Shown: piece by piece, positions 18,298-26,431 of the stretch | Numbering within the stretch: the stretch's first letter is position 1 | How the letters are laid out: every line of letters begins with the position of its first letter | Assembly: GCA_900471605.1 (NCBI GenBank) | Contig: UCEY01000002.1 | Location: 1 to 64,000 of the forward strand | Origin: Hyphomicrobiales bacterium | GTDB lineage: Bacteria; Pseudomonadota; Alphaproteobacteria; Rhizobiales; Rhizobiaceae | DNA length: 64,000 bases | Direction: 5' to 3' | The notes under the pieces: generated by a model | The model's database searches: none | Told to the model about the DNA's origin: nothing | The model's input: the letters and a program-made list of their open reading frames with translations, nothing else | Position numbers and translations under genes: made by a program

Positions 18298-18596
18298 GGG
18301 TCTTCTCCTTTTCGTTGGACTTCCCGACGGACAACCTTTCAATTTCCGACTGGTTCCTGGCTGCCAGTCACCTTTCGTAAGCGGCTGAAATCTTGGGCGA
18401 GGAACTACCGGGGAGAAAACGGGGCAACCGGTCGCGACGTTCGAGGCTCACCGGAGCACGTGTCCGGTCCGATCCCGCGCCTCGCGGCTTCGAGCGATGG
18501 CCGGTCTAGATCAAAAAATCGATAACCGGCCTCGGATCCTATTGCCAAGTCGCGATCGGAGTCTATTTGCCTTCTTCAGTCTGGGAGGATCTACCT

Positions 18597-18992
18597 TTGG
18601 AATATCGTTTCCTGATCGTCGAAGACAGCCTGCTGGTCGCGATGGATATCGAGGACGCCATCCATCGGAGCGGCCACGATGTCGTCGGTATAGCGCCGGA
18701 CATGACGGTGGCGCTGAATTACACGCGCGATACGGATATCGCCTTTGTGGACGTGCGCCTTGCCGATGGCGAGACCGGCCCCGAAATCGCCAAGACCCTG
18801 GCGGAATACGGCATCGTGGTGATCATGATCACCGGCAATCCGGGGCTGGTGGCAGCAGGCGTCTCTGGCGTCTTGGGTGTGATGGCCAAGCCGATGACCG
18901 ACCAGGCATCGATGGACCTCATCCAATTTGCCGTCGACCGCAAGAATGGCCGGCCGGGCACGCCGCCGGCACGGTTGCGGCTCTTCCATTGA
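18597..18992 (+). CDS. Orphan single-domain response regulator
   Basis: This is a stand-alone receiver domain of 131 aa. The acid pair Glu9-Asp10 (LIVEDS), phospho-acceptor Asp52 (FVDVRL), Thr79 (MITGN) and Lys98 (MAKPM) are all present, so phosphorylation should be possible. There is no output domain, and no histidine kinase gene lies nearby. The start is taken as TTG 18597 because GGGAGG lies 8 nt upstream and it gives the normal opening MEYRFLIVED. An earlier TTG at 18567 is possible but less well supported. It may act as a phosphate sink or relay as in other alphaproteobacterial CpdR/DivK-like proteins. Confidence 0.85.
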   Translation: MEYRFLIVEDSLLVAMDIEDAIHRSGHDVVGIAPDMTVALNYTRDTDIAFVDVRLADGETGPEIAKTLAEYGIVVIMITGNPGLVAAGVSGVLGVMAKPMTDQASMDLIQFAVDRKNGRPGTPPARLRLFH

Positions 18993-19091
18993 AGCGGTCC
19001 GCATCTCACCGCTGAAATAACTTCCGACCTTGGATGACAGGGCCGGATATCCGCGCTATGGGATCGGCCCCAGAGCGACAGCGGGTCATAC

Positions 19092-20099
19092 ATGCGTTAT
19101 TTCATCACCGGAACGGCAGGCTTCATTGGTTTCCACCTGGCACGGCGCCTGTTGGAGGATGGCCACGAGGTTCTCGGCTTCGACGGGATGACGCCCTATT
19201 ACAGCCTGCGCCTCAAGGAGGCTCGCAACGCCGCGCTTGCGCAGTTCCCGGCCTTCCGTCCCGTCATCGGCATGCTGGAGGACAAGTCTCTACTCGACAA
19301 GTCCGTCGAGGACTTCAAGCCTGATGTCATGATCCACCTCGCCGCCCAGGCAGGCGTCCGCTACAGTCTCGAGAATCCCAAGGCCTATCTCGACTCCAAT
19401 CTCATCGGCTCCTGGAACATCCTCGAGATCGCCCGTAACTACGGCGTCGGCCATCTGATGCTCGCGTCGACATCGTCGGTCTACGGCGCCAATCCGGATA
19501 TCCCCTTCCGGGAAACCGACCGGGCCGACGAGCCGCTGACCTTCTACGCGGCGAGCAAGAAGGCCATGGAACTGATGGCGCACAGTTATTCGCATCTCTA
19601 CAAGCTGCCGATCACCGGCTTCCGCTTTTTCACGGTTTACGGCCCCTGGGGCCGGCCGGACATGGCGCTTTTCAAGTTCGTCAAGGCGATGATCGAGGAT
19701 CGCGAGATCGAGATCTACGGCGAAGGCAAGATGAGCCGTGACTTCACCTATATCGACGACCTGGTGAACTCGATCATCGACCTCTCCAAGGTCTATCCCG
19801 GCGAGGACAACCGCGTCGCCGGCATCGATACGCTCTCCCACCAGGCACCGTTCCGCGTCGTCAATATCGGCGGCGGTCAGCCGTCGGGCTTGATCGATTT
19901 CGTCGAGACCATCGAACGGATCATGGGAAAACCGGCAAAGCGCAAGATGCTGCCGATGCAGAAGGGCGATGTGCCGCGCACCTTCGCCAGCCCCGATCTT
20001 CTTGTGGCGCTGACCGGCCGCAAGCCGGAGATCGGCCTGGAGGAAGGCGTCAAGGCCTTCGTCCAGTGGTATCTCGACCACCGCCACGAGATCGACTGA
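19092..20099 (+). CDS. lpsL: UDP-glucuronate 4-epimerase-type NAD-dependent epimerase
   Basis: The 335-aa extended short-chain dehydrogenase has the NAD motif TGTAGFIG (6-13), the catalytic Ser127-129 region (ASTSSVYG) and the Tyr152-x3-Lys156 pair (FYAASK). The whole-protein pattern ([30 protein letters not shown]) is that of UDP-glucuronate/UDP-galacturonate epimerases such as rhizobial LpsL, which supplies galacturonate for lipopolysaccharide. It faces the GDP-mannose genes convergently with only 14 nt between stops, so the region is a surface-polysaccharide precursor neighbourhood. Precise substrate is inferred. Confidence 0.88.
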   Translation: MRYFITGTAGFIGFHLARRLLEDGHEVLGFDGMTPYYSLRLKEARNAALAQFPAFRPVIGMLEDKSLLDKSVEDFKPDVMIHLAAQAGVRYSLENPKAYLDSNLIGSWNILEIARNYGVGHLMLASTSSVYGANPDIPFRETDRADEPLTFYAASKKAMELMAHSYSHLYKLPITGFRFFTVYGPWGRPDMALFKFVKAMIEDREIEIYGEGKMSRDFTYIDDLVNSIIDLSKVYPGEDNRVAGIDTLSHQAPFRVVNIGGGQPSGLIDFVETIERIMGKPAKRKMLPMQKGDVPRTFASPDLLVALTGRKPEIGLEEGVKAFVQWYLDHRHEID

Positions 20100-20113
20100 G
20101 TGCGCCTGGCGCC

Positions 20114-21541
20114 TCAGCCGCGCCCGAACTCGTCGACGATCCGGATGATATCGTCCTCACCGAGATAGGATCCGGTCTGCACCTCGATCATCTCGAGCAT
20201 GATCTTGCCCGGATTGGCGAGCCGATGCACTTCGCCCTGCGGGATATAGACGGACTCGTTTTCCCTGACGACCCGGGTTTCCTCGCCGACCGTCACTTCC
20301 GCGGTGCCCTTGACGCAGATCCAGTGCTCCGAACGGTGGTGATGTTTCTGCAGCGAAAGCTTCTTGCCGGGCGTCACGAACAGCCGCTTGACCTGGAAAC
20401 GGTCGCCGTTGAGCACGGAGGTATAGCCGCCCCAGGGCCGGTATGAGGTCGGATGGGTTTCGGTCAGCGCCGCGGTCGCCTTGGCGGCGGCCAGCTGCTT
20501 GACGATCTTGCCGACATCCTGGCTGTCTTCCAGCCGGCCGATATAGACCGCATCCTCGCTGGCGATGACGGCGACGCCATCCAGCCCCTGCACGGCGAGG
20601 TGGCTGGTGCGCGACATGACGAGCGAATTTTTCGTGTTGATCAGCGTCGCATTGCCCGAAGCGACATTGCCGGCCTCGTCGCGGGTGCCGAGCTTCCAGA
20701 CGGCGTCCCAGCTTCCGAGATCGGACCAGGTGAACGAGGAGGGCACGACCGCCGCGTTGGAGGTCTTCTCCATCAGCGCGTAGTCGACCGAGATATCCGG
20801 GCTTGCAGCGAATTCCTGTGCATCGAGGCGGGTGAAGTCGAGATCGCTCGACGCCTTGGCAAGCGCCGCGCGGGCAGCCGCCTCGACCTCGGGCGCGAAG
20901 GTGCCGAGTTCGCTCAGCACCTGGCCGGCCTTGAACATGAAGATACCGGAGTTCCAGGCAAAGCCGCCGGCGACAAGCATCTTCTCTGCCTCGGCCAGGA
21001 CCGGCTTCTCGACGAAACGCTTGACCTTGCAGGCGCCGGAAGGCAGCGCATCGCCGATCTCGATATAACCGTAACCGGTGGCGGGCTCGGTCGGCGCGAT
21101 GCCGAAGGTGACCAGCTTGCCGGACAGGGCGGTCTCCCTGGCGATGCGGATCGCATCGAAATAACCGGCATCGGCGGTGATCTCATGATCCGAGGCGAGC
21201 ACCTGCAGGATGGCGTCCTCGCCGAAACGGCCCTCGACAAAGGCGGCGGCAGCGGCCACCGCCGGGGCGGTGTTGCGGGCGACGGGCTCGAGCAGGATGC
21301 CGGAAAGCTTGATGCCGAGCTCGCGGGCCTGCTCGGCCACCAGGAACCGGAAATCCTCGTTGGTGATGACGACCGGAGCCTCGTAGAGCTTGGCGTCGGA
21401 AACGCGCGACAGCGTCGCCTGGAACAGCGTCTTGTCGCCGATGAACTGGATGAACTGTTTTGGCGCGCTGGCGCGCGACAGCGGCCACAGCCGCGTTCCC
21501 TTGCCGCCGGCCATGATGACGGGGATGATCCTGCTATTCAT
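20114..21541 (-). CDS. manC: Mannose-1-phosphate guanylyltransferase / mannose-6-phosphate isomerase
   Basis: This bifunctional enzyme (475 aa; called noeJ in some rhizobia) makes GDP-mannose from mannose-1-phosphate and GTP and can isomerise fructose-6-phosphate. The N-terminal nucleotidyltransferase has MAGGKGTRLWPLSR (10-23) and the FVEKP motif; the C-terminal cupin has RPWGGYTSVL and the metal-binding QKHHHRSEHW. Both halves appear complete. It is downstream of the phosphomannomutase gene by 33 nt, so the pair should be co-transcribed and together supply GDP-mannose for polysaccharide or Nod-factor fucosylation. Confidence 0.95.
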   Translation of the reverse strand: MNSRIIPVIMAGGKGTRLWPLSRASAPKQFIQFIGDKTLFQATLSRVSDAKLYEAPVVITNEDFRFLVAEQARELGIKLSGILLEPVARNTAPAVAAAAAFVEGRFGEDAILQVLASDHEITADAGYFDAIRIARETALSGKLVTFGIAPTEPATGYGYIEIGDALPSGACKVKRFVEKPVLAEAEKMLVAGGFAWNSGIFMFKAGQVLSELGTFAPEVEAAARAALAKASSDLDFTRLDAQEFAASPDISVDYALMEKTSNAAVVPSSFTWSDLGSWDAVWKLGTRDEAGNVASGNATLINTKNSLVMSRTSHLAVQGLDGVAVIASEDAVYIGRLEDSQDVGKIVKQLAAAKATAALTETHPTSYRPWGGYTSVLNGDRFQVKRLFVTPGKKLSLQKHHHRSEHWICVKGTAEVTVGEETRVVRENESVYIPQGEVHRLANPGKIMLEMIEVQTGSYLGEDDIIRIVDEFGRG

Positions 21542-21574
21542 TCCAATATCTCCGGCATTTCTCGTCCAGTTTAA

Positions 21575-22996
21575 TTATTCAGGCTTTGCGGCCCAGGTGC
21601 GAATGAGGCCGAGCCCCGCTTGCAGCAGGGCTGTCGCCTCGTTTTCCGTCCCGGCTTCGACGTAACAGCGCATTTCCGGTGCGTTGCCCGATGGCCGGAA
21701 ATGCACGATTCGCCGGTCTTCAAGCGTCACCCGCAGGCCATCGATATCGCTTTTGGCGGCAACTGTCGAAATCGGCGCGAGGAAGGCTGCAAGATTGGCG
21801 TCGGATTGCCTGAGATGCGCCATCAGCGCGGCGCTGGTTTCGACCGGGAAATTCTCCAGCCGGTCGGCCGCCGCAAACGGCAGGCGGAAGCCGGCGGCGA
21901 CCTGGGACAGGGACTTCTTTTCCCGGGCAGCGAGCACCAGCGTCGCCAGCACTGGCAGGAAGCTGTCGCGGGTCGGAAGTGGCAAGAGGACGCCTGTCCC
22001 GGTGTCGAAAGGCGAAGCGGTCAGAAAACCGCCATTCGCCTCGAAGCCGACGACGCCCGTCTTGCCGGCTTCGAGTGCCGCGAGCATGCCGGCGATCACG
22101 AAAGGCGACCCTACCTTGGTGCGGACGACTTCGAAATCCCCGGCCGTCTCGATGCCCGAATTGGAGGTGACCGGCGTCACGACGACCTGCGCTTCCAGAA
22201 ACTTTGCTGCGATCAGGCCAAGAAGGTCGCCGCGCAACGGCTCTCCGGTCTCGTCGGAAACCAGCGGCCGGTCGCCGTCGCCATCGGCGGAGACGATGGC
22301 GTCGAGCCCGTGTTCTCGCGCCCAGCCCTTGAGGAGGCGGATCGTCTCCGTCGAGACCGCTTCGGTATCGACCGGAATGAAATCTTCGGAGCGGCCGAGC
22401 GGCACGACATCTGCGCCATAATCCTCCAGAACCCGCACCATTAGGTCGCGGGCGACCGTCGAATGCTGGTAGACGCCGACCTTGAGGCCGGCGAGAGCCC
22501 CTTCAGGCAGCATTGCCGCATTGCGGGCGAGGAACAGCGCTTCGGTTGTTGTGGAATGATCCGGCGCCTCGCCGGGCGTCGCATCGATCTCGCCTCGGTC
22601 GAGTTCGGCGGCGATCGCGGTTATCCGCGTTTCGTCCTGCTTGTCGATCTCGCCGTCGGGCCGGTAGAACTTGATGCCGTTGCGGTCCGCCGGGATATGC
22701 GAGCCGGTGATCATCAGCGATGCGGCCTTGAGCTGAAGCCCGTAGAGCGCGAGCGCCGGTGTCGGCAGCGCGCCGCAATCGAGGGGGGAAAGGCCGGCTT
22801 GCCTGAGCGCACCGATGCAGGTCGCGGCAATGCCGGGGCTCGACGGACGGAAATCGCGGCCGACGAGCACCGCATCGCCGGGCTTGGCTGCGCCCGTTTC
22901 CAGGAGGTGTCGGGCAAAGGCCCGGGTGTAGAGCGACGAAGCCCGCCCCTCCAGGTCTGTCACAAGGCCCCGAAGACCGCTCGTTCCGAATTTCAT
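21575..22996 (-). CDS. manB: Phosphomannomutase
   Basis: The enzyme interconverts mannose-6-phosphate and mannose-1-phosphate (called noeK in some rhizobia). The 473-aa product of the alpha-D-phosphohexomutase family has the start KFGTSGLRG, the phosphoserine loop MITGSHIPADRNG with Ser99, the metal loop ADGDGDRPL (237-245), the sugar-recognition FEANGG segment and the C-terminal phosphate loop FRPSGNAPEMR. The usual TASHNP is TGSHIP here, a known variant among NoeK-like proteins. ATG 22996 has GGTGGG upstream. It is the first gene of the manB-manC pair. Confidence 0.93.
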   Translation of the reverse strand: MKFGTSGLRGLVTDLEGRASSLYTRAFARHLLETGAAKPGDAVLVGRDFRPSSPGIAATCIGALRQAGLSPLDCGALPTPALALYGLQLKAASLMITGSHIPADRNGIKFYRPDGEIDKQDETRITAIAAELDRGEIDATPGEAPDHSTTTEALFLARNAAMLPEGALAGLKVGVYQHSTVARDLMVRVLEDYGADVVPLGRSEDFIPVDTEAVSTETIRLLKGWAREHGLDAIVSADGDGDRPLVSDETGEPLRGDLLGLIAAKFLEAQVVVTPVTSNSGIETAGDFEVVRTKVGSPFVIAGMLAALEAGKTGVVGFEANGGFLTASPFDTGTGVLLPLPTRDSFLPVLATLVLAAREKKSLSQVAAGFRLPFAAADRLENFPVETSAALMAHLRQSDANLAAFLAPISTVAAKSDIDGLRVTLEDRRIVHFRPSGNAPEMRCYVEAGTENEATALLQAGLGLIRTWAAKPE

Positions 22997-23266
22997 GCGA
23001 TACCCACCAGGAGATTCCAGCCCTGATCGTCCTAGTTCATTTCCTATGAAAATAAAGCTGAAACTGGCAATACCCCAAATCGGCGGTCGTTCGTTCTCCG
23101 CTGGTATGGTCTTTGGTGGTGGCAAGGTCCCGCTTGTCGCAAAGCTTGGCCATTCGGGCGGATTGATGGTATCCTCTTTGACAGTCAGCCCTCGTCCGAA
23201 ATGGCCGGGTATTCTGATGTCGATAGGTTATCGGCTGCTTCGGGTTCGAAGTTTGGGAGAGCCGTC

Positions 23267-23596
23267 ATGGGAGCGAATATCGTCAAGAGCATCGCCTTCG
23301 TGGTGCCCATCGCCGGTCTGGCGCTCCTTATGGCCATGGGCGAGCCGACCGAGGATGAAACATGCCCGGGAAGCCTCGCGTTCGAAAAATCCCGCCAGCT
23401 CGTCGAAGGGCGCCCCGATATCGTCGATGTCGCCTGGAGCGACTTCCGCTGGATCGCCGATTGCCGGTTTTCCATGGGCGGTTATGCCGACGTCAACACC
23501 GGCAAAGGCCTTGATCGCAGGGATTTCGAACTTGTGGTCGCGTTCGATCCGCAGCTGCACCGCTGGCATCAGGTCAGCTTTTCCACCTCGCAATGA
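23267..23596 (+). CDS. Small protein with one membrane anchor, unknown function
   Basis: The 109-aa product has an N-terminal hydrophobic segment (about 5-24: VKSIAFVVPIAGLALLMAMG) that is either a membrane anchor or a signal peptide. A soluble domain follows with two cysteines (TCPGS and ADCRF) and the motif DVAWSDFRWIADCRFSMGGYADV. ATG 23267 is chosen because GGGAGA stands 6 nt upstream; the frame is open from 23201 but without a better site. I recognise no family. Confidence 0.65.
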   Translation: MGANIVKSIAFVVPIAGLALLMAMGEPTEDETCPGSLAFEKSRQLVEGRPDIVDVAWSDFRWIADCRFSMGGYADVNTGKGLDRRDFELVVAFDPQLHRWHQVSFSTSQ

Positions 23597-23664
23597 CCTA
23601 TGGTACGCGCCGCGGACCAATCGACCCCGTCAGCGATGTCGGGGTCTGGTCGCCTTGAGATGGG

Positions 23665-23934
23665 TTATCGGCAGACGCGCGTGGTCCTGGTGACCCACCG
23701 CCCGTGATGGCGGTACTGGACGCTTCTGACCCTGCAGTGAGGGCGGTAGTGGTGTCTGGAATATTGCCGGTAGTAGGGGCGATGGTAACGATGGTAACCC
23801 GGCCGATAATAATGTCCGGACGGACGATAACCTCGATCGCCGATGGTCACGCTGAAACTGTCGGCAAGGGTCGGTGCCGCGGTCGTGGTGAGACATCCAA
23901 GCCCGATGATGCAGGCGGCAATGAACTTCTTCAT
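23665..23934 (-). CDS. Small secreted His/Tyr/Arg-rich protein
   Basis: The 89-aa product carries a signal peptide (1-24, ending PTLADS or nearby) with a possible LGC lipobox-like site at Cys14, which I consider too early for lipoprotein processing. The mature part is extremely rich in Tyr, His and Arg (repeats such as HRYHRPYYRQYSRHHY), giving a strongly basic peptide that could bind nucleic acid, metal or polyanions. AAGGAGGA lies directly before the ATG, one of the best ribosome-binding sites in the window. Proteins with similar composition are common in Rhizobiales but have no assigned role. Confidence 0.72.
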   Translation of the reverse strand: MKKFIAACIIGLGCLTTTAAPTLADSFSVTIGDRGYRPSGHYYRPGYHRYHRPYYRQYSRHHYRPHCRVRSVQYRHHGRWVTRTTRVCR

Positions 23935-24072
23935 CTTATCCTCCTTCAGATTGGCCGCTGGATTGGCGGTTTCTGCGAGGTTAGGCGATGGAAAATGAAC
24001 GAACGCTGACAGCTACGTTCATATCCGGCAATGAACAGGCCTGACGGACGGTGTTCGCGAGCAGACTTGCGT

Positions 24073-24201
24073 TCACGGAACGGAAGGCGCGTCGACATGG
24101 GTATCTCTGACGAGCGGCTCGTCCGTGGCATCGTCATCCATGACAGCAATGCTCAGAACGCATGCGACGAGACCGGCAATCAACAGCAATCCGTATGGCA
24201 T
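24073..24201 (-). CDS. 42-aa putative membrane microprotein
   Basis: A short frame on the minus strand encodes 42 residues, beginning MPYGLLLIAGLVACVLSIAV (one membrane helix) and ending in an acidic tail (MDDDATDEPLVRDTHVDAP). AAAGGAGGAA precedes the ATG at 6-7 nt, far stronger than expected by chance, and there is no overlapping gene. Product is probably a single-pass inner-membrane protein with the acidic tail outside the membrane; function unknown. Confidence 0.6.
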   Translation of the reverse strand: MPYGLLLIAGLVACVLSIAVMDDDATDEPLVRDTHVDAPSVP

Positions 24202-24370
24202 CGGCGTTTCCTCCTTTGCCCCCGGCACGGAGTACACCGCTCAAAGCTTAAGCGTGTGCTAAGGTACATGGTTAACGAAGCAGGACTGATCCGAATCGGC
24301 ACGGACGGGCGTGAACCCCGTAGTCCGGTTACACGGCACCATTGCTGATTGTCTGACCGAAGCCTGGGAA

Positions 24371-24460
24371 TGGCGGACAAGGTGGGATTCGAACCCACGG
24401 TACGCTTTCACGTACACACGCGTTCCAGGCGTGCGCCTTAAACCACTCGGCCACCTGTCC
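24371..24460 (-). tRNA. tRNA-Ser (GGA)
   Basis: The 90-nt gene folds as a class II tRNA. Acceptor stem GGACAGG pairs with CTTGTCC (one G-U), the anticodon stem CACGC/GCGTG encloses loop CTGGAAC with anticodon GGA, a long variable arm (GTGTACGTGAAAGCGTAC region) identifies serine, the T-arm has GGTTCGAATCC, and CCA is encoded at the 3' end after discriminator G. It reads UCC and UCU codons. Confidence 0.96.
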
Positions 24461-24508
24461 TTGGTTGCTTTGCGTCGTCTGAGAAGCAAAACGTTGGAAC
24501 GGCCGCGA

Positions 24509-24536
24509 TATATACCGATCAACTCCCCGGGATCAA
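24509..24536 (-). promoter_or_regulatory. Promoter of tRNA-Ser
   Basis: On the minus strand TTGATC (24536-24531) and TATATA (24514-24509) are separated by 16 nt and lie about 49 nt upstream of the tRNA 5' end. They match sigma-70 type -35 and -10 elements. Confidence 0.6.
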
Positions 24537-24683
24537 CCCGAATCTGAACGTTTTTTGACAGTGGGCGGGAAAACCTCCACGGGCGCGTTGCCAAGCCCTG
24601 GCGCCAGGGCTATTTCTTCCGCCACAAAGGCCGTCGTGCTGGAGGCGGCGCGGCCGCGATCAACGACGCGGGGCTTGTTCGGA

Positions 24684-25010
24684 ATGGCAGTCATACGGTT
24701 CGTTTTCCATCTGCTCAGCGCGCTTGCGCTGGTTGCTGCGATCGTTGCCGGCACTCTGGATTCGATCCAGTCCGTCTCCGCCTCGTCGGTGGTGCTGACC
24801 AGTCTGGGCAATGCCTGGCTCAATCTCGATCCCGAAAGCCTGACGCTCGCGGAATTCGCCGTCAGCACTTATGTCAGCCAGGAGATCTGGCGGCCTTTCG
24901 TGGCCCCGGTGCTGGCGCAGCCTGCATTCGCGGTGTTTCTGGCGATCGCCCTGATCTTCTGGATGGCCGGATATAGCAGGCCGCATTTCGCCGGGCGCTT
25001 TTCAGCCTGA
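24684..25010 (+). CDS. Two-helix membrane protein of unknown function
   Basis: The 108-aa product has a membrane helix at about 4-23 (IRFVFHLLSALALVAAIVAG) and another near 83-100 (AFAVFLAIALIFWMAGY). Between them is a loop with DSIQSVSASSVVLTSLGNAW and a SQEIWRPFV segment. The start is uncertain: ATG 24684 begins immediately before the first helix, whereas the frame is open from 24555 without clear initiation signals. I recall similar uncharacterised proteins in Rhizobiaceae but cannot assign a role. Confidence 0.62.
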   Translation: MAVIRFVFHLLSALALVAAIVAGTLDSIQSVSASSVVLTSLGNAWLNLDPESLTLAEFAVSTYVSQEIWRPFVAPVLAQPAFAVFLAIALIFWMAGYSRPHFAGRFSA

Positions 25011-25362
25011 GCCAGCCGAATCTTTTGGGCTTGGGGTTTTGCCCTGAAGACCACTGCCGATCGTATCGCCGGGCAACTTCGCTGCCATCACGGATTGCAC
25101 GATGCAGGCGCTCCACGCCTGCTCAGCTTGCGGGCAGAATCGTGTTTCAAGCTCTCCTTTTGAGCAGCTTTTCCACAGCATTGTCGAAGTTTTTGGCAGC
25201 CTGGATGTTTTTTACCAGTTGAAAAAAATCTCGTGAATTTTTCCGAAACCCGTGCAAGAGTGCCCGAAGCCAGACCCTTGAAGAAAAAGGGCAGGTGGCC
25301 GCAGACATGCCCGGGGAACGGGGATTGCGGGAGGACCTAACAGCTAAAAACAGGGCTGAACG
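25011..25362. other. 352-nt intergenic region before the nucleoside transporter
   Basis: No gene is supported here. It contains a short perfect stem GCAGGCG-CTCCA-CGCCTGC (25104-25122), an A/T-rich stretch with TTGAAA (25219-25224) that could serve as a -35, and a G-rich leader before the BMP gene. I looked for a purine-type riboswitch fold and saw none I could defend. A long untranslated leader or regulator site is likely. Confidence 0.45.
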
Positions 25363-26355
25363 ATGAAGAAAACCCTTTTGAGCCTCATTGCCATGGCTGC
25401 CATGTCGGCAACCGCGCTTGCCGCGGATATCAAGCCGGCGCTGGTTTATGGCACGGGCGGCAAGTTCGACAAATCCTTCAACGAGGCCGCCGCCAACGGC
25501 GCCGAAAAGTTCAAGAAGGAAACGGGGATCGAATTCCGGGATTTCGAGCCCACCAACGACACCCAGGGCGAGCAGGCCATCCGCAACTTCGCGAGCCGCG
25601 GTTTCAACCCGGTGGTCGCCGTATCGTTTGCCTGGACCTCGGCCATGGAAAAGGTCGCGGCTGAATTTCCCGACACCAAGTTCGTGATCGTCGATTCGGT
25701 CGTCAAGCTGAAGAACGTCCGCTCCGTCCTCTACAAGGAAGAGGAAGGTTCCTACCTCGTCGGTGTTCTCGCCGGCATGGCGTCGAAGACCGGCAAGGTC
25801 GGTTTCGTCGGCGGCATGGACATCCCGCTGATCCGCAAGTTCGCCTGCGGATATGTGCAGGGCGTCAAGGCGGCCAAGGCTGATGCGCAGGTGTTCCAGA
25901 ACATGACCGGCACGACCGGTGCTGCCTGGAACGACCCGGTTCGCGGCGGCGAGCTCACCAAGAACCAGATCGACCAGGGCGCCGACGTCGTTTACGCGGC
26001 TGCCGGCGCGACCGGTCTCGGCGTGTTGCAGACCGCCGCCGACAACAAGAAGCTGTCGATCGGTGTCGATTCCAACCAGAACCACCTGCATCCGGGCTCG
26101 GTCCTGACCTCCATGGTCAAGCGCGTCGATCTGGCCGTCTACAACGCCTTCAAGGACACCAAGGAAGACAAGTTCACGGCCGGCATCCTTGCCCTCGGCG
26201 TCAAGGAAGACGGCGTTGCCTATGCGCTCGACGACAACAACAAGGCGCTGATCACGCCTGAAATGAAGACTGCCGTCGAAAAGGCCAAGGCCGACATCAT
26301 CGCCGGCACCGTCAAGGTGCACGACTACATGTCGGACAACGCCTGCAACAAGTAA
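25363..26355 (+). CDS. BMP-family nucleoside ABC transporter substrate-binding protein
   Basis: The 330-aa protein has a signal peptide (1-21) and a periplasmic BMP/Med domain, the family of purine and pyrimidine nucleoside-binding proteins (PnrA, BmpA, NupN). The opening VYGTGGKFDKSFNEAA, the FVGGMDIPLIRKFACGYVQG segment and YAAAGATGLGVL are characteristic, and the mature protein begins directly with the sugar-binding fold rather than a lipobox. It is first in a cluster with an ATPase, two permeases, cytidine deaminase and purine nucleoside phosphorylase, so nucleosides are the likely ligand. A strong hairpin after the stop probably raises its level over the ATPase. Confidence 0.9.
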   Translation: MKKTLLSLIAMAAMSATALAADIKPALVYGTGGKFDKSFNEAAANGAEKFKKETGIEFRDFEPTNDTQGEQAIRNFASRGFNPVVAVSFAWTSAMEKVAAEFPDTKFVIVDSVVKLKNVRSVLYKEEEGSYLVGVLAGMASKTGKVGFVGGMDIPLIRKFACGYVQGVKAAKADAQVFQNMTGTTGAAWNDPVRGGELTKNQIDQGADVVYAAAGATGLGVLQTAADNKKLSIGVDSNQNHLHPGSVLTSMVKRVDLAVYNAFKDTKEDKFTAGILALGVKEDGVAYALDDNNKALITPEMKTAVEKAKADIIAGTVKVHDYMSDNACNK

Positions 26356-26369
26356 GGCGGGTTTTGAGG

Positions 26370-26406
26370 GGGCGCAGGGCGACGATGATCGCCATGCGCC
26401 CTTTTT
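26370..26406 (+). terminator. Intrinsic terminator inside nucleoside transporter operon
   Basis: GGGCGCA-G-GGCGA-CGATGA-TCGCC-A-TGCGCCC then TTTTT: a two-part stem of 12 pairs with one mismatch, a 6-nt loop and a U5 tract. It lies 14 nt after the binding-protein stop and before the ATPase start, so it would let part of the transcripts end here. Confidence 0.8.
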
Positions 26407-26431
26407 GCATATCAGGCGGAAGGGCGGACCA

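Noticed and set aside
25011..25362. Purine-type riboswitch before the BMP gene
   Set aside because: The gene context would fit, but I could not find the conserved loop nucleotides of purine or NMT1-type aptamers, only short stems.
26405..26431. Upstream TTG as ATPase start
   Set aside because: It lies in the U-tract of a strong terminator and has no ribosome-binding site, whereas TTG 26432 has GGAAGGG at 7 nt.
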